A stretch of DNA of 64,000 bases from Actinomadura barringtoniae (GCF_017573505.1 NZ_JAGEOJ010000001.1:1-64000), one strand, 5' to 3'. Positions 17,228 to 28,037 are shown, numbered from the stretch's first letter. The notes: generated by a model not told the origin, from the letters alone. Numbers and translations are program-made.

Positions 17228-17869
17228 CTACTCGGCGCGGTCGTCGGAGAGGACGGGCTCGGGCAGGGTGCCGGCGTTGTGCTCGATGAGCCGCCAGCCG
17301 CCGTCGCGCATCTCGGCGAGCACGGACCAGCAGCAGTTGGACAGGCCGCCGAGGCGTTCCCAGACCTCCTCGGGCAGGCCGAGCAGGTTCGACATGCCGA
17401 GGCGGAGGGCGGCGCCGTGCGAGGCCACGACCAGCAGGCCGGTCGGCGACATCGTGTCGACGGCCCGGTTCAGGGCGGCGCCGACGCGTTCGGCGACCTG
17501 GGCGCTGGTCTCGCCGCCGGGCGGCTGCCAGCGGGCGTGCTCCTCGGGGTAGCGCTCGCGGATCTCGCCGCTGGTGAGGCCCTCCCACTCGCCGCCGTCG
17601 CGTTCGATCAGGTCCTTGTCGTGCGCGATCGGCAGGCCGGTCAGGTCGGCGAGGGCCTGGGCGGTGTCGGCGGCGCGCTGGAGCGGCGAGGCCAGGATGC
17701 CGGTGGGGCGCAGGGCCGCCAGCAGGGCGGCGGCGCGGCGGGCCTGCCCGAGGCCGACCTCGTCCAGCGGGATGTCGGTCTTGCCCTGGAAGCGGCGCTC
17801 GACGTTCCACGCGGTCTGGCCGTGGCGCCACAGGACCAGCCGGCGCTTGCCGGGTTCCCGGTCACTCAC
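17228..17869 (-). CDS. gpgP: Histidine phosphatase, probable glucosyl-3-phosphoglycerate phosphatase
   Basis: A 213-aa phosphoglycerate-mutase-superfamily protein. The RHGQTAWN motif at about 15-22 gives the phospho-accepting histidine, and VASHGAALR carries the second one. ERDGGEWEGLTSGEI is the usual loop. It overlaps rsfS by eight nt. The order nadD-rsfS-phosphatase equals Mycobacterium tuberculosis Rv2421c-Rv2420c-Rv2419c, where Rv2419c is GpgP of methylglucose lipopolysaccharide synthesis. The symbol is given on this synteny. In many actinomycetes the same gene is annotated only as histidine phosphatase, and the substrate here is unproven. Confidence 0.8.
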   Translation of the reverse strand: MSDREPGKRRLVLWRHGQTAWNVERRFQGKTDIPLDEVGLGQARRAAALLAALRPTGILASPLQRAADTAQALADLTGLPIAHDKDLIERDGGEWEGLTSGEIRERYPEEHARWQPPGGETSAQVAERVGAALNRAVDTMSPTGLLVVASHGAALRLGMSNLLGLPEEVWERLGGLSNCCWSVLAEMRDGGWRLIEHNAGTLPEPVLSDDRAE

Positions 17870-18275
17870 TGGCGCTCCCGACCCTGCGGGCGCGCTGGGC
17901 CGCGTGGGCGTTGACGCTGTCGGGGAGCTCGATGACGGGGCAGTCCTTCCACAGCCGCTCGAGGGCGTAGAAGAGCCGGTCCTCTTCGTGCTGGACGTGG
18001 ACGATCACGTCGACGTAGTCCAGCAGGATCCAGCGGCCCTCCCGCTCGCCCTCGCGGCGCACGGGCTTGGCCTCGGCCTCCTCACGGAGGCGCTTTTCGA
18101 TCTCGTCCACGATGGCGCGGACCTGCCGGTCGTTCGGCGCGGAGCAGAGCACGAACGCGTCGGTGATCACGAGCTGCTCGCTCACGTCATAGGCAAGAAT
18201 GTCGTCGGCCAGCTTGTCGCTCGCCGCCTCCGCGGCGATCCGGACCAGCTGCGCGGCCCTGTCGGATGCGGTCAC
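17862..18275 (-). CDS. rsfS: Ribosome silencing factor RsfS
   Basis: A 137-aa RsfS/YbeB/iojap protein that binds ribosomal protein L14 and blocks subunit joining during starvation. Family blocks are ASDKLADDILAYDVSEQLVI, FVLCSAPNDRQVRAIVDEI and EGRWILLDYVDVIVHVQ. I place the start at GTG 18275 (TASDRAAQL), where homologues begin. A GTG at 18368 would add 31 charged residues not typical of the family. The ribosome site is unclear in either case. It overlaps the phosphatase gene and follows nadD. Confidence 0.93.
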   Translation of the reverse strand: MTASDRAAQLVRIAAEAASDKLADDILAYDVSEQLVITDAFVLCSAPNDRQVRAIVDEIEKRLREEAEAKPVRREGEREGRWILLDYVDVIVHVQHEEDRLFYALERLWKDCPVIELPDSVNAHAAQRARRVGSASE

Positions 18276-18451
18276 GATGCGCTCGCGATCCTCCCTGTAG
18301 GGGTTGTTTCCCGGATCCACCTTCTCACGGTCACCGGGCCCGGTCCTTTTCGCCGGAGTTTTGGCCACCTCACGCCGAATGGCACGCGAGCAGGCCCACG
18401 TTCCAGGATATGGGCCGGAACGCGGGCTCTGTCATGAATTATCGGTGCTGC

Positions 18452-19054
18452 TCAGGCTGCCTGCTCGTGATAAAGGCCGCGCTTGCCGATGTATTGGACG
18501 ATCCCATCGGGGACCAGGTACCAGATCGGCTCGCCCGAACGGACGCGGTCCCGGCACTCGGTGGAGGAGATCGACAACGCCGGGACCTCCATGAGGCTGA
18601 CCCGCCCGTTCGGCAGGCCAGGGTCGGTCAGCTGGTGACCGGGGCGGGTGACGCCGATGAAGTGCGACAGCTCGAACAGCTCGTCGGTGTCGTGCCAGGT
18701 CAGCATCTTCGACAGGGCGTCGGCCCCGGTGATGAAGAAGAACTCGGTGTCCTCGCCGTACAGGCGCCGCATGTCCCGCAGGGTGTCGACGGTGTAGGTC
18801 GGGCCCGGCCGGTCGATGTCGATGCGGCTGACCGAGAAGCGCGGGTTGGACGCGGTGGCGATCACGGCCATGAGGTAGCGGTCCTCGGCGGCGGCGATCT
18901 TCGCGCCCTCCTTGTGGGACGAGAGCCCCGTCGGCACGAACACCACCTCGTCGAGCGAGAAGAAGTGCGCGACCTCGCTGGCGGCCACCAGGTGGCCGTG
19001 GTGGATCGGGTCGAACGTTCCGCCCATGATCCCCAAGCGCCGCTTTTGCGTCAT
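18452..19054 (-). CDS. nadD: Nicotinate-nucleotide adenylyltransferase
   Basis: A 200-aa nucleotidyltransferase that makes deamido-NAD from nicotinate mononucleotide and [14 protein letters not shown] at residues 11-21 is the HxGH-type active site and ISSTECR near the C-terminus is the second signature. The ATG at 19054 ([12 protein letters not shown]) is preferred to a GTG or ATG further upstream because the fold starts within ten residues. It is the first gene of the nadD-rsfS-phosphatase set, an arrangement conserved in actinobacteria. Confidence 0.95.
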   Translation of the reverse strand: MTQKRRLGIMGGTFDPIHHGHLVAASEVAHFFSLDEVVFVPTGLSSHKEGAKIAAAEDRYLMAVIATASNPRFSVSRIDIDRPGPTYTVDTLRDMRRLYGEDTEFFFITGADALSKMLTWHDTDELFELSHFIGVTRPGHQLTDPGLPNGRVSLMEVPALSISSTECRDRVRSGEPIWYLVPDGIVQYIGKRGLYHEQAA

Positions 19055-19150
19055 GGCGACGAGAATAGCCAGGGCGGCCCCGGCCATGCCCACGTGCCCC
19101 GCCGATAGGGCGTCGCTTGGCCCGCGCCCAGGTGAGGCCGGGGACGTCGC

Positions 19151-20455
19151 TTACGTGAGGCCGGGGATGGGCGGGGCGCCGGATTCCCAGGTCACGACCC
19201 GTACGGCCTTGCCCACCTCGACCCGCGGCACGCTGCCCTCCGGCAGCACCCGCACGTCGGCGGTCAGGCCGAGCGCCTCGTGCAGGGCCTGAACGAGCTG
19301 GGCGGCCGGATCGTCGAAGGCGGCGGCCGCGGCGGCCGGCTCGCAGGCGACGATCATGCGTACGGCGGCCTCCTCGCGGCGGTCCACGACCAGCTGGTAG
19401 TGCGGCGCGACCCGGCCGGAGCCGAGCAGGACCCGCTCCACCTCGCTCGGATAGACGTTCACGCCCTTGATCACCAGCATGTCGTCGGCCCGGCCGCGGA
19501 TCTTGCTCATCCGGACCAGGGAACGGCCGCAGTTGCAGTCGCCGTGGGTCAGCGAGGCGATGTCGCCCGTCCGGTAGCGCAGCAGCGGCAGCGCCTGCTT
19601 GGTCGGGGTCGTGAAGACCAGCTCGCCCGGCTCGCCCTCGGCGACCGGCTCGCCGGTCTTGGGGTCGACGGCCTCGACGATGAAGTGGTCCTCGTTGACG
19701 TGCAGGCCGTTCTGCTCCAGGCATTCGGTGGCCACGCCCGGGCCGATGATCTCCGAGAGGCCGTAGATGTCCAGGGCCTTGATCGGCAGAACGTTCTCGA
19801 TCGCGGTCCGCAGCTCCTCCGACCAGGGCTCGGCGCCGAAGACCCCGGCCTTGAGGTAGGGCAGCTCCACCCCGGCCTCGGCGGCGGCCTCGCCCAGGCG
19901 CAGCGCGTAGGCGGGCGTGCAGGTCAGGATGTCGGGCCGCAGGTCGGCCAGCATCCGCACCTGCCGGTCGGTCATCCCGCCCGACATCGGCACGACGGTC
20001 GCGCCGAGCGCCACGGCGCCCTGGTGGATGCCCTGCCCGCCGGTGAAAAGCCCGTACCCATAGGCGTTGTGGACGATGCTGTCGGCGGTCGCGCCCGCGC
20101 ACTGCAGCGAACGGGCGCACATCGAGGCCCACAGGTCCAGGTCGGCGCGCGTGTAGGCGACCAGCGTGGGACGGCCGCGGGTGCCGCTGGAGCCGTGCAC
20201 CGCGACGACCTGGTCGCGCGGTACGGCCAGCATGCCGAACGGGTAGTTGTCCCAGAGGTCCTGCTTGACGGTGAACGGGAGGCTGTGGAGATCGGCCAGA
20301 TGCACGTCCGCGCCACCGGTGACGCCCGCCTCGCGAAGCCGCTCCCCCTGCACGCCCCCGACGGAGATCAGCCGGTCGATCAGGCCCCAGAGCCGGTGCC
20401 GCTGCAGCGCGGCCCGCTCGTCCCGTGACATCGCTTCGGCCTTCGGATCGAACAT
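19151..20455 (-). CDS. Phenylacetate-CoA ligase-like adenylate-forming enzyme
   Basis: A 434-aa acyl-CoA synthetase of the PaaK type. The P-loop SSGTRGRPT is at 89-97, IYGLSEIIGPG is the adenylation signature, and LLRYRTGDI plus IRGRADDMLVIKGVNVYPSE lead into the small C-terminal domain. AAGGAGG lies seven nt before the ATG at 20455, which fixes the start. PaaK activates phenylacetate or related aryl acids with ATP and CoA. No paa catabolic genes are nearby, so the real acid is uncertain. Upstream is a long repeat-rich gene-free region. Confidence 0.87.
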   Translation of the reverse strand: MFDPKAEAMSRDERAALQRHRLWGLIDRLISVGGVQGERLREAGVTGGADVHLADLHSLPFTVKQDLWDNYPFGMLAVPRDQVVAVHGSSGTRGRPTLVAYTRADLDLWASMCARSLQCAGATADSIVHNAYGYGLFTGGQGIHQGAVALGATVVPMSGGMTDRQVRMLADLRPDILTCTPAYALRLGEAAAEAGVELPYLKAGVFGAEPWSEELRTAIENVLPIKALDIYGLSEIIGPGVATECLEQNGLHVNEDHFIVEAVDPKTGEPVAEGEPGELVFTTPTKQALPLLRYRTGDIASLTHGDCNCGRSLVRMSKIRGRADDMLVIKGVNVYPSEVERVLLGSGRVAPHYQLVVDRREEAAVRMIVACEPAAAAAAFDDPAAQLVQALHEALGLTADVRVLPEGSVPRVEVGKAVRVVTWESGAPPIPGLT

Positions 20456-20841
20456 CGCGCCTCCTTGCGCCCGCACCCGCATCCCGCACCCGCATCCCGC
20501 ACCCGCATCCCGCACCCGCACTGGCACCCACACCGGCACTCGCACCCACATCGGCACCCGCACCTGCGTCCGGATCCGTACATGAGCCCGGATCCGCACC
20601 CTGCATCCGCGTCCGCGCGGCGCTCTCACCTGGCGCCGCACGTCCGCTCTCACCCGGCGCGGCCCATGCCCCTCGTGGCCGTCGTACCCCGTCCCCACCG
20701 GCCCGGACGCCGGGTTGCCCGAAGTAGAACCCGTGTCACGGTCCGTCCGCAACCCCCGTGTCAGCCCAGTCGCGAGGTCCGCACCCTGACCCAAGCCTTC
20801 CGCCAGGGAACCCTGTGACGGGGTGGATCGTCGGAATTAGC
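20456..20841. other. 386-nt gene-free region between divergent genes
   Basis: This stretch separates the PaaK-like gene (leftward) from the M48 peptidase gene (rightward). Its left third is a tandem repeat (20471-20575), described separately. The rest is C-rich, proline-coding-like sequence in several frames with no start, ribosome site or domain that would support a gene. Promoters for both neighbours must lie here but none is convincing by eye. Confidence 0.5.
20471..20575. repeat. 13-bp tandem repeat decaying into a 6-bp periodic array
   Basis: Nearly four copies of CCGCACCCGCATC run from 20471 to about 20520. They are followed by degenerate 12-bp units such as TGGCACCCACAC and CGGCACTCGCAC to about 20575. 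It lies about 15 nt upstream of the PaaK-like start codon, in its 5' untranslated or promoter region. Confidence 0.8.
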
Positions 20842-21930
20842 ATGTCGGACATGACGACGAACACACCGGATCGAGCACGCACGCGCTTCCCCGGGATCAG
20901 CTCCCGGGCCTACGAACACCCGGCGGACCGGAGTGCGCTCGTGGCGCTGCGCTCTCTGACCGGGTTCGATGTCGTACTCCGCAAGCTTTCGGGCCTGTTC
21001 AACGAGCGGGCCCTGCGGCTGATGTTCCTCGGCGGGACGGTACGGGTCGGTGAGAACCAGTTCCGCCAGCTGCACGACATGGTGCGGGACGCGGCCTACA
21101 TCCTGGACATGCCCGAGGTCCCGGAGATGTACGTCCGCCAGGACCCGACGCCGAACGCGATGGCGATCGGCTCGGACCACCCGTTCATCGTGATCAACAC
21201 CGGGCTGATCGACCTGCTGGACGAGGAGGAGCTGCGTTTCGTCGTGGCCCACGAGGTCGGGCACATCCTGTCCGGCCACGCGGTCTACCAGACGATGATG
21301 CAGATCCTCATCTCCCTCGGCACCCGGCTGGCCTGGCTCCCGCTCGGCAACATCGCGATCTCCGCGATCATCATCGGGCTGCGCGAGTGGTTCCGTAAGG
21401 CCGAGCTGTCCTCCGACCGCGCCGGGCTGCTCGGCGGCCAGGACCTGGACGCGGCCAAGCGCGTGATGATGAAGCTGGCGGGCGGCACCCGCCTCCAGGA
21501 GATGAGCCACGAGGCGTTCCTCGCCCAGGCCCAGGAGTACGACGCCGCCGGCGACGTGCGCGACGGCCTGCTGAAGTTCCTCAACCTGCTGCCGCAGTCG
21601 CACCCGTACGCGGTGATCCGCTTCGCCGAGATCGACCGCTGGGCGAACAGCGGCGAGTACGAGCGCATCCTGGCCGGCGACTACCCGCGCCGCGACGACG
21701 ACGGCAGCGCCTCGGTCACCGACGAGATGAAGAACGCGGCCAACTCCTACCGCGAGTCGTGGGAGCGCTCGGCCGACCCGTTCATCGGCAAGGTCCGCGA
21801 CGTCGCCGACGGCGTCGCCTCGGCCGCGGGCGGGCTGTTCGACCGCGTCGCCAACCGCGCGGGTGGTGGCGGCAACGGAGGCAACGGCGGCAATGGGGGC
21901 AACGGGCCCACCAGCGGCTCCTCCAGCTGA
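20842..21930 (+). CDS. M48 family metallopeptidase with glycine/asparagine-rich tail
   Basis: A 362-aa zinc protease. HEVGH at 137-141 is the HExxH zinc motif, preceded by NTGLIDLLDEEELRFVVA and followed by a hydrophobic region (LGTRLAWLPLGNIAISAIIIGL) and ELSSDRAGLL, where the third zinc ligand is expected. These are standard M48 (HtpX/Ste24-like) features. The extreme C-terminus is a low-complexity GGGGNGGNGGNGGNG tail ending in SGSSS. Two ATGs are close together (20842, 20851). The ORF open further upstream is not supported. It is transcribed away from the PaaK-like gene and followed by a strong terminator. Confidence 0.87.
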   Translation: MSDMTTNTPDRARTRFPGISSRAYEHPADRSALVALRSLTGFDVVLRKLSGLFNERALRLMFLGGTVRVGENQFRQLHDMVRDAAYILDMPEVPEMYVRQDPTPNAMAIGSDHPFIVINTGLIDLLDEEELRFVVAHEVGHILSGHAVYQTMMQILISLGTRLAWLPLGNIAISAIIIGLREWFRKAELSSDRAGLLGGQDLDAAKRVMMKLAGGTRLQEMSHEAFLAQAQEYDAAGDVRDGLLKFLNLLPQSHPYAVIRFAEIDRWANSGEYERILAGDYPRRDDDGSASVTDEMKNAANSYRESWERSADPFIGKVRDVADGVASAAGGLFDRVANRAGGGGNGGNGGNGGNGPTSGSSS

Positions 21931-21958
21931 CAGCAGCCGACCACACGAAAACGACATC

Positions 21959-21994
21959 GCGCCGTCCTGCCCCAGAGCCGGGGCAGGACGGCGC
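21959..21994. terminator. Strong bidirectional terminator
   Basis: A perfect 15-bp stem (GCGCCGTCCTGCCCC with GGGGCAGGACGGCGC) and 6-nt loop between the convergent M48 and phosphoesterase genes. T-rich bases follow on both strands (GCTCGTTTCG on plus, GATGTCGTTTTCG on minus). Confidence 0.88.
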
Positions 21995-22020
21995 GCTCGT
22001 TTCGTCGCAGGACGCGAGGC

Positions 22021-23760
22021 CTACCTGCGGGCCTTCGGGTTCGGGAGGAGCAGCTCGACGTTGCGGTCCTTGGTCTCGCCGCGGCGGTGCTCCTCCTTGT
22101 CCTGCCAGTCGTTGGCGGCCAGCTCGCGCGACAGCGAGGCCAGGTGGACGGGGTCGCCGATCGTGCCGCCGTAGGAGGCGGGCCCGGCCGAGTCGATGAT
22201 CGTTCCGAAGATCGAGAGGGTGCCGTCGAGGTTGTCGGCGATCTCGACGATGCGGGCCTGCTGCGGGAAGTCGATGTGGGCGGCCGTGTTGACCTCCCAG
22301 AACCCCCCGGAGTTGTCGGTCCGGGCGTGCGGGATGACCTCGTTGCGGTGGGTGTGGCCGTTCACCCAGAGGATCACGTTCGGGTACTTCAGGAGCAGCG
22401 CCTTGACCTCGTCGCCCATGACGCGGCCGCCGCCGAGCGGGTTGGTCAGGGACGCGATCGGGTGGTGGCTGAACAGCACGACGAAGCGGTCACCGGCGGC
22501 CTTGAGCCGGGCCTCCAGCCAGGCGAACTGGGCCTTGTCGAGCGAGCCCTCGGAGTAGCCGTTCGGGTTGACGGTGTCGAGCACGAGCCCGCGCACGCCG
22601 TCCTTGTCGAACGCGTAGTAGGCCGTGCCGTCGCGCAGGTTGGTCTGGGTGAAGCCGTGGCCGCCGCCGTTGCCCGCGAAGTGCTCCCGTACGACCTCGG
22701 CGCGCGACAGCATGCGGCGCCGCGCGTCCGGGGTGACCTGGCGGAACAGGCCGGTGTTCTGGGAGGCGAGCCTGACCAGCTCGCCTCCGTCGCCGTCGCG
22801 GAGCATGCGGGCCAGGCGTTCGGCCTGCGCGTCACTGCCGGGGGCGCCGATCTTGATGCCGCCGGTGGCGAGGGTCGACAGCAGCGGGTTGGCCGGCAGG
22901 TTGCCCTGCATGAGCCCGTCGTGGTTGCCGAAGACCGCCAGCCAGGGCGACGTCAGGCCGGTCGCCTTGAAGGGGCGGCGGGCGGCGTTCAGCAGGCCCT
23001 GCACGCGCGGGAATCCGTACTGGGTGAACGCGACGTCGGCCTTCGCGCCGGGCGGCGGGCCGGCCGGGTGCCAGAAGCGGGTGTCGTACGAGCGCCAGTC
23101 CATGACGCCCTCGTAGCGCGTCAGGTCGCCGGAGTCGGGCACGACGCGGCGGCCGTCGAGGATGTCGATGATCCAGCGCAGCTCGTTGTACTGCACGTTG
23201 TCGGCCGCGTCGCCGGTGTTGATGGTGAACGCCAGGCCGAGGCCGGTGGCGGGGCCGCGCCCGACGCGGTTGATCGCGCGGACCATCGACTCGGCGACCT
23301 GGGTGGTGAGGATCTCCTGCGGCCGCCACGCGCCCTCGACCGGCAGGACGCTCAGCAGGTCCTTGAAGCGGTCGAGGAACTCGACCCGCGCCGGTGACTG
23401 CGCGTCGATGATGTGCACGTCGGTGAGCTGGCCGAACGCGACGACGCCGCGGCGGCGGGCGGCGCGGGCCGGGTCGGCCGTGCCGCCGAGGTCCAGGCGC
23501 AGGAGATGAGGCTCCCCCGCCGCCGTGACGATCTTCCGGTAGCCGCCCTTGCCTGCGGGGCCGGGCACCAGGATGTGGTCGAGGGTCGTACCGGCGACGG
23601 GGCCGCGGAGACCCGTGGCCCCGGCCCCGGTACCCGGCGACTTGGACGGTGTGGTGGGGGCCTTGGTGGAGGCGGAGGCTCGGGAGGGGACGGCGGTCAG
23701 GCCGGCAGAGGCGATCCCCACGCCGAGGGCGGCGTTCTTCAGAACGCGGCGGCGGCTCAT
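22021..23760 (-). CDS. Tat-exported metallophosphoesterase (TIGR03767 type)
   Basis: A 579-aa secreted phosphoesterase. The N-terminus [20 protein letters not shown] is a twin-arginine signal ending near ASA-S. Metal motifs in order are [31 protein letters not shown] and VNGHTHRN. These resemble the TIGR03767 family of actinobacterial phosphoesterases. The ATG at 23760 puts the Arg pair right after the start and is preferred over 23790. The substrate is unknown and probably extracellular phosphomonoesters or diesters. It is followed by a bidirectional terminator and has proBA downstream in the opposite direction of increasing coordinate. Confidence 0.88.
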   Translation of the reverse strand: MSRRRVLKNAALGVGIASAGLTAVPSRASASTKAPTTPSKSPGTGAGATGLRGPVAGTTLDHILVPGPAGKGGYRKIVTAAGEPHLLRLDLGGTADPARAARRRGVVAFGQLTDVHIIDAQSPARVEFLDRFKDLLSVLPVEGAWRPQEILTTQVAESMVRAINRVGRGPATGLGLAFTINTGDAADNVQYNELRWIIDILDGRRVVPDSGDLTRYEGVMDWRSYDTRFWHPAGPPPGAKADVAFTQYGFPRVQGLLNAARRPFKATGLTSPWLAVFGNHDGLMQGNLPANPLLSTLATGGIKIGAPGSDAQAERLARMLRDGDGGELVRLASQNTGLFRQVTPDARRRMLSRAEVVREHFAGNGGGHGFTQTNLRDGTAYYAFDKDGVRGLVLDTVNPNGYSEGSLDKAQFAWLEARLKAAGDRFVVLFSHHPIASLTNPLGGGRVMGDEVKALLLKYPNVILWVNGHTHRNEVIPHARTDNSGGFWEVNTAAHIDFPQQARIVEIADNLDGTLSIFGTIIDSAGPASYGGTIGDPVHLASLSRELAANDWQDKEEHRRGETKDRNVELLLPNPKARR

Positions 23761-23846
23761 CTCGCTTGTCACGCCGCGATAAGACCACACTTACCAACGT
23801 GACATCAAGAGTCACTCTGTCACAGTTGCGCCTCCGTGATGCGCTC

Positions 23847-25157
23847 TCAGCCCCTGAGGTGCCCCTCACCTGTGACGACGTACTTGGTGGAGGTGAGCTC
23901 GGGCAGCCCCATCGGCCCGCGGGCGTGCAGCTTCTGCGTGGAGATGCCGATCTCGGCGCCGAACCCGAACTCCTCGCCGTCGGTGAAGCGCGTCGAGGCG
24001 TTCACCATCACCGCGGCCGAGTCGACCAGCGCCACGAACCGCTTGGCGGCCGGCTGCGAGCCGGTCACGATCGTCTCGGTGTGACCGGAGCCGTACGTCC
24101 GGATGTGGACGACCGCGTCGTGGAGGGTGTCGACGACGCGAGCGGCGATGTCGAGCGAGAGGTACTCGGCGTAGTAGTCGTCCTCGGTGGCCGCGACGAC
24201 CTTCTCCGGGTCGTACGCGCGGACGCGGTCGTCGCCGTGGACGGTCACGCCCTTGGCACGCAGCGCGTCGAGAGCCTTCGGGATGAACGCGTCGGCGATG
24301 TCCTTGTGCACCAGGAACGTCTCGGCGGCGTTGCAGACCGAAGGGCGCTGGGTCTTGGCGTTGACCAGGATGTCCACGGCCATGTCGACGTCGGCGGCGG
24401 CGTCCACGTACACCGCGCAGTTGCCGACGCCCGTCTCGATCACCGGGACGGTCGACTCCTCGACCACCGAGTTGATGAGCGAGGCGCCGCCGCGCGGGAT
24501 CAGCACGTCGACCAGGCCGCGGGCGCGCATCAGGTGCTTCACCGAGTCGCGGCTGGTGCCCGGCACGAGCTGCACCGCGTCCGCCGGCACCTCGGTGGAG
24601 CTCTGGGGTTCGGTGGGGCGGGATGAACGGAGCGCGTCCTGCATGATGCCGACGAGGGCGGTGTTGGAGTCGAACGCCGAGGACGAGCCGCGCAGCATCG
24701 CCACGTTCCCGCTCTTCAGGCAGAGCGCGGCGGCGTCGACGGTCACGTTCGGGCGGCCCTCGTAGATGATGCCGACGACGCCGAGCGGGACGCGGATCTG
24801 GCGCAGGTCCAGGCCGTTCGGCAGCACGTTGCCGCGCACGGTCTCGCCGACCGGGTCGGGCAGCGCGGCGACCTGGCGGACGGCGGCGGCGATCGCGGCG
24901 ATCCGCTCGGTCGACAGGCTGAGCCGGTCGATCATGTACTCGGAGATGCCGTTCTCGCGGGCCCGGGCGACGTCGCCCTCGTTCGCCTTCACGATCTCGC
25001 CGGAACGGGCGACGAGCGCGTCGGCGATCGCGTGCAGCGCGGCGTCCTTGGCCGCGCGCGGCAGCGGGGCGAGGTCGGCGGCCGCCGCCCTGGCGCGCTC
25101 GGCGACCCGCAGGAACGCCTCGCGCTCCTCGACCTCTTCGGCTGTCGGCTCACTCAT
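23847..25157 (-). CDS. proA: Gamma-glutamyl phosphate reductase
   Basis: A 436-aa NADPH-dependent reductase of the aldehyde dehydrogenase fold, the second step of proline synthesis from glutamate. [30 protein letters not shown] and the catalytic cysteine in [13 protein letters not shown] are diagnostic. The length is normal for the family. It overlaps the end of proB by eight nt, so the two enzymes are translationally coupled, consistent with channelling of the labile glutamyl phosphate. Confidence 0.97.
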   Translation of the reverse strand: MSEPTAEEVEEREAFLRVAERARAAAADLAPLPRAAKDAALHAIADALVARSGEIVKANEGDVARARENGISEYMIDRLSLSTERIAAIAAAVRQVAALPDPVGETVRGNVLPNGLDLRQIRVPLGVVGIIYEGRPNVTVDAAALCLKSGNVAMLRGSSSAFDSNTALVGIMQDALRSSRPTEPQSSTEVPADAVQLVPGTSRDSVKHLMRARGLVDVLIPRGGASLINSVVEESTVPVIETGVGNCAVYVDAAADVDMAVDILVNAKTQRPSVCNAAETFLVHKDIADAFIPKALDALRAKGVTVHGDDRVRAYDPEKVVAATEDDYYAEYLSLDIAARVVDTLHDAVVHIRTYGSGHTETIVTGSQPAAKRFVALVDSAAVMVNASTRFTDGEEFGFGAEIGISTQKLHARGPMGLPELTSTKYVVTGEGHLRG

Positions 25158-26292
25158 CCCGGGCTCCCATCTCGGCTCGAGCTTCTTGGTCGATCAGGAC
25201 GACGAGGTCATCGCGGTGGATGATCTCGCGCTCGTACTCGGGCCCGAGCTCGCGGGCCAGCCACCGGGTGGACCGGCCCATCAGCTCGGGGATCTCCCCC
25301 GCGTCGTAGTTGACCAGGCCGCGCGCGACGACCCGGCCGTCGGTGCCGCACAGGTCGACGGGGTCGCCGGCGGCGAAGTCGCCCTCGACGCCGGTCACAC
25401 CGGCCGGGAGCAGGGACTTGCGGCGCTGCACGACCGCCTCGACCGCGCCCGGGTCGAGCACGATCCGTCCCTGGCCGGTGGTCGCGTGCGCCAGCCACAG
25501 GTGCCGGGTGGAACGGCGGCGCGCGTCCGGGTGGAAGTAGGTGCCGACCGGCTCGCCCGCGATCGCGCGCGCCGCGGACGCCGCGTTCGTCAGGACGACC
25601 GGGATCCCGGCGATGCGGGCGGCCTCGACCTTGGTGATCATGCCGCCGGTGCCGACGCGTCCGGAGGCGCCCAGCTCGATGCCCTCCAGGTCGGCGGGCT
25701 CGCGCACCTCGTCGATGCGGCGGGCGCCGGGCTTGCGCGGGTCGCCGGTGTAGAGCGCGTCCACGTCCGACAGCAGGATCAGCGCGTCCGCCTGGGTGAG
25801 GTGGGCGACCAGGGCGGCCAGCCGGTCGTTGTCGCCGAAGCGGATCTCGTCGGTGGCGACCGCGTCGTTCTCGTTCACGATCGGCAGGAAGCCCATCGAC
25901 AGCAGCTGCTGCATGCAGCGCTGGGCGTTGCGGTGGTGAACGCGGCGGATCATGTCGTCGGCGGTCAGCAGCACCTGGCCGACGCCCACCCCGTACCGCG
26001 CGAACGAGGAGGTGTAGCGCGCGACCAGCAGGCCCTGGCCGACCGTCGCCGCCGCCTGCTGCGTCGCCAGGTCGGGCGGGCGGCGGGTGAGGCCGAGCGG
26101 CCCGAGCCCCGCGGCGATCGCGCCGGACGACACGAAGACGATCTCGGTCCCGGCGGCCCGGCGCGCGGCCAGCACGTCCACGAGCGCGTCGATGCGGTCG
26201 GCGTCGATGGCGCCCTGGGGGGTGGTGAGCGAGGACGACCCCGCCTTCACCACGATCCGCCGGGCCTTCGCGATCGCCGTACGGGTGCTCAT
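25150..26292 (-). CDS. proB: Glutamate 5-kinase
   Basis: A 380-aa amino-acid kinase with a C-terminal PUA domain (from about 280). [12 protein letters not shown] is the phosphate loop. [26 protein letters not shown] and [12 protein letters not shown] are family blocks for substrate, glutamate and ATP binding. It catalyses the first step of proline synthesis and is normally feedback-inhibited by proline. GGGAGAT directly precedes the ATG. It lies 27 nt downstream of obg, so obg-proB-proA are probably one transcript. Confidence 0.97.
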   Translation of the reverse strand: MSTRTAIAKARRIVVKAGSSSLTTPQGAIDADRIDALVDVLAARRAAGTEIVFVSSGAIAAGLGPLGLTRRPPDLATQQAAATVGQGLLVARYTSSFARYGVGVGQVLLTADDMIRRVHHRNAQRCMQQLLSMGFLPIVNENDAVATDEIRFGDNDRLAALVAHLTQADALILLSDVDALYTGDPRKPGARRIDEVREPADLEGIELGASGRVGTGGMITKVEAARIAGIPVVLTNAASAARAIAGEPVGTYFHPDARRRSTRHLWLAHATTGQGRIVLDPGAVEAVVQRRKSLLPAGVTGVEGDFAAGDPVDLCGTDGRVVARGLVNYDAGEIPELMGRSTRWLARELGPEYEREIIHRDDLVVLIDQEARAEMGARDE

Positions 26293-26319
26293 GATCTCCC
26301 TCGGGGGTAAGGGCGGGTG

Positions 26320-27702
26320 CTAGCGGTAACCGTCGAGCCTGCGGTCGGTGCCGCGCGGGCCGGGAGCGACCTCTCCGTCGAGCTCGGGCTCCCAGTCGAA
26401 CACCACCGACTCGTCGCGCGTGCCGATCATCACGGTCGCGCCCTCGGCCGCGCCCGCCTTGGCGAGCGCCTCCTCGACACCGAGCCGCGCGAGACGGTCG
26501 GCGAGGTAGCCGACGGCCTCCTCGTTGGCGAAGTCGGTCTGCCGCAGCCAGCGGATCGGCTTCTCGCCCGTGATCAGGTAGGTGTTGTCGCCCAGGCTCT
26601 TGACCTCGAAGTCGGCGCCGCCGAGCTCCTTCGGCCGGATGACCAGGCGGGTCGGCTCGGGCGTCGGCAGCGAGGCGCGGTACCGCGTGACCATGTCGGC
26701 CATCGCGAACGACAGCTCGCGCAGCCCCTCGTGCGTCGCCGCGGAGACCTCGAAGACCCGCAGGCCGCGGCTCTCGAACTCGGGCCGCACCAGATCGGCC
26801 AGGTCCCGCGCGTCCGGCACGTCGATCTTGTTGAGCACCACGATGCGCGGCCGGTCCGACAGCGGCCGGTCGCCCAGCACCCGGTCGTAGGCCTGCAGCT
26901 CGCGCTCGATGACCTCGAAGTCGCTGATCGGGTCACGGCCCGGCTCGGGCGTCGCGCAGTCCAGCACGTGCGCGAGCGTCGAGGACCGTTCGATGTGGCG
27001 CAGGAACTCAAGGCCCAGGCCCTTGCCCTCGCTGGCGCCCTCGATCAGCCCGGGTACGTCGGCGACGGTGAACGTCGTTTCGCCCGCGCCGACCACGCCG
27101 AGGTTGGGGATCAGCGTGGTGAACGGGTAGTCGGCGATCTTGGGCTTGGCCGCCGAGAGCGCGGCGATCAGCGACGACTTGCCGGCGCTCGGGAAGCCCA
27201 CCAGCGCGACGTCGGCGACGCTCTTCAGCTCCAGCACGACGTCGGTCTCGTCGCCGGGCTCGCCCAGCAGGGCGAAACCGGGCGCCTTGCGCTTGGCGGT
27301 CGCCAGGGCCGCGTTGCCGAGCCCGCCCGCGCCGCCCTGGGCCACCACGAACCGGGTGCCCTCGCCGACCAGGTCGGCGAGCTCCTCGCCCCGCGAGTCC
27401 TTGACCACGGTCCCGTCCGGCACCGGCAGCACGACGTCCTCGCCGTTCGCCCCGGTGCGGTGACCGCCCTGGCCGGGACGCCCGTTGGACGCCTTGCGGT
27501 GCGGCCGGCGGTGGTATTCGAGCAGGCTGGCGGCGTTGGAGTCGACCTCCAGGACCACGTCGCCGCCCCGGCCCCCGTTGGCGCCGTCGGGGCCGCCCAG
27601 GGGCTTGAACTTCTCCCTGTGAACGGAGGCGCAGCCGTTCCCCCCGTTGCCTGCGACGACGTGCAGCACTACTCGATCAACGAACTGCGCGCCTGCAGCC
27701 AC
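26320..27702 (-). CDS. obg: GTPase Obg (CgtA)
   Basis: A 460-aa essential GTPase of 50S ribosome assembly. The N-terminal glycine-rich Obg fold spans about 1-160 ([20 protein letters not shown]). The G domain has G1 GFPSAGKS at 169-176, switch [12 protein letters not shown] and G4 NKID. The extended C-terminal OCT domain (about 350-430), seen in actinobacterial and Gram-positive Obg, follows, then a short tail. The start is GTG 27702, with AGGGAGGAA ahead of it. The terminator-like hairpin at 27727-27755 lies between rpmA and obg and may set their relative levels. Confidence 0.97.
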   Translation of the reverse strand: MAAGAQFVDRVVLHVVAGNGGNGCASVHREKFKPLGGPDGANGGRGGDVVLEVDSNAASLLEYHRRPHRKASNGRPGQGGHRTGANGEDVVLPVPDGTVVKDSRGEELADLVGEGTRFVVAQGGAGGLGNAALATAKRKAPGFALLGEPGDETDVVLELKSVADVALVGFPSAGKSSLIAALSAAKPKIADYPFTTLIPNLGVVGAGETTFTVADVPGLIEGASEGKGLGLEFLRHIERSSTLAHVLDCATPEPGRDPISDFEVIERELQAYDRVLGDRPLSDRPRIVVLNKIDVPDARDLADLVRPEFESRGLRVFEVSAATHEGLRELSFAMADMVTRYRASLPTPEPTRLVIRPKELGGADFEVKSLGDNTYLITGEKPIRWLRQTDFANEEAVGYLADRLARLGVEEALAKAGAAEGATVMIGTRDESVVFDWEPELDGEVAPGPRGTDRRLDGYR

Positions 27703-27726
27703 GGTGATTCCTCCCTGAACAGAACA

Positions 27727-27755
27727 AAGGGGCGGACCGCGTCGGTCCGCCCCTT
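27727..27755 (-). terminator. Attenuator or terminator between rpmA and obg
   Basis: A perfect 12-bp stem AAGGGGCGGACC with GGTCCGCCCCTT and a 5-nt loop, followed on the minus strand by TTGTTCTGTT. It would end or reduce read-through from rplU-rpmA into obg-proBA. Confidence 0.8.
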
Positions 27756-27779
27756 CGATAAACGTCTCTGAACGGCGGA

Positions 27780-28037
27780 CTACTCCGCCGGCGGGACGAT
27801 GCTCACGGCGTTACGGCCACGGTAGCGGCCGAATTCCACCTTGCCCGCGACCAGCGCGAACAGCGTGTCGTCCCCGCCCCGGCCCACGTTCAGGCCCGGG
27901 TGGAAGTGGGTGCCGCGCTGGCGCACGATGATCTCTCCGGCGTTGACGGCCTGGCCGCCGAACCGCTTCACACCGAGCCGCTGCGCGTTGGAGTCGCGGC
28001 CGTTACGGCTGGACGATGCGCCCTTCTTGTGTGCCAT
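27780..28037 (-). CDS. rpmA: 50S ribosomal protein L27
   Basis: An 85-aa protein beginning [20 protein letters not shown], the conserved N-terminal tail that reaches the peptidyl transferase centre. [20 protein letters not shown] is the L27 core. GGGGAGG precedes the ATG by six nt. It lies 15 nt after rplU, the near-universal L21-L27 pair. Confidence 0.99.
   Translation of the reverse strand: MAHKKGASSSRNGRDSNAQRLGVKRFGGQAVNAGEIIVRQRGTHFHPGLNVGRGGDDTLFALVAGKVEFGRYRGRNAVSIVPPAE

Noticed and set aside
20425..20727. Proline-rich small protein upstream of the M48 gene
   Set aside because: It is only the translation of the 13-bp and 6-bp repeats, with no ribosome site.
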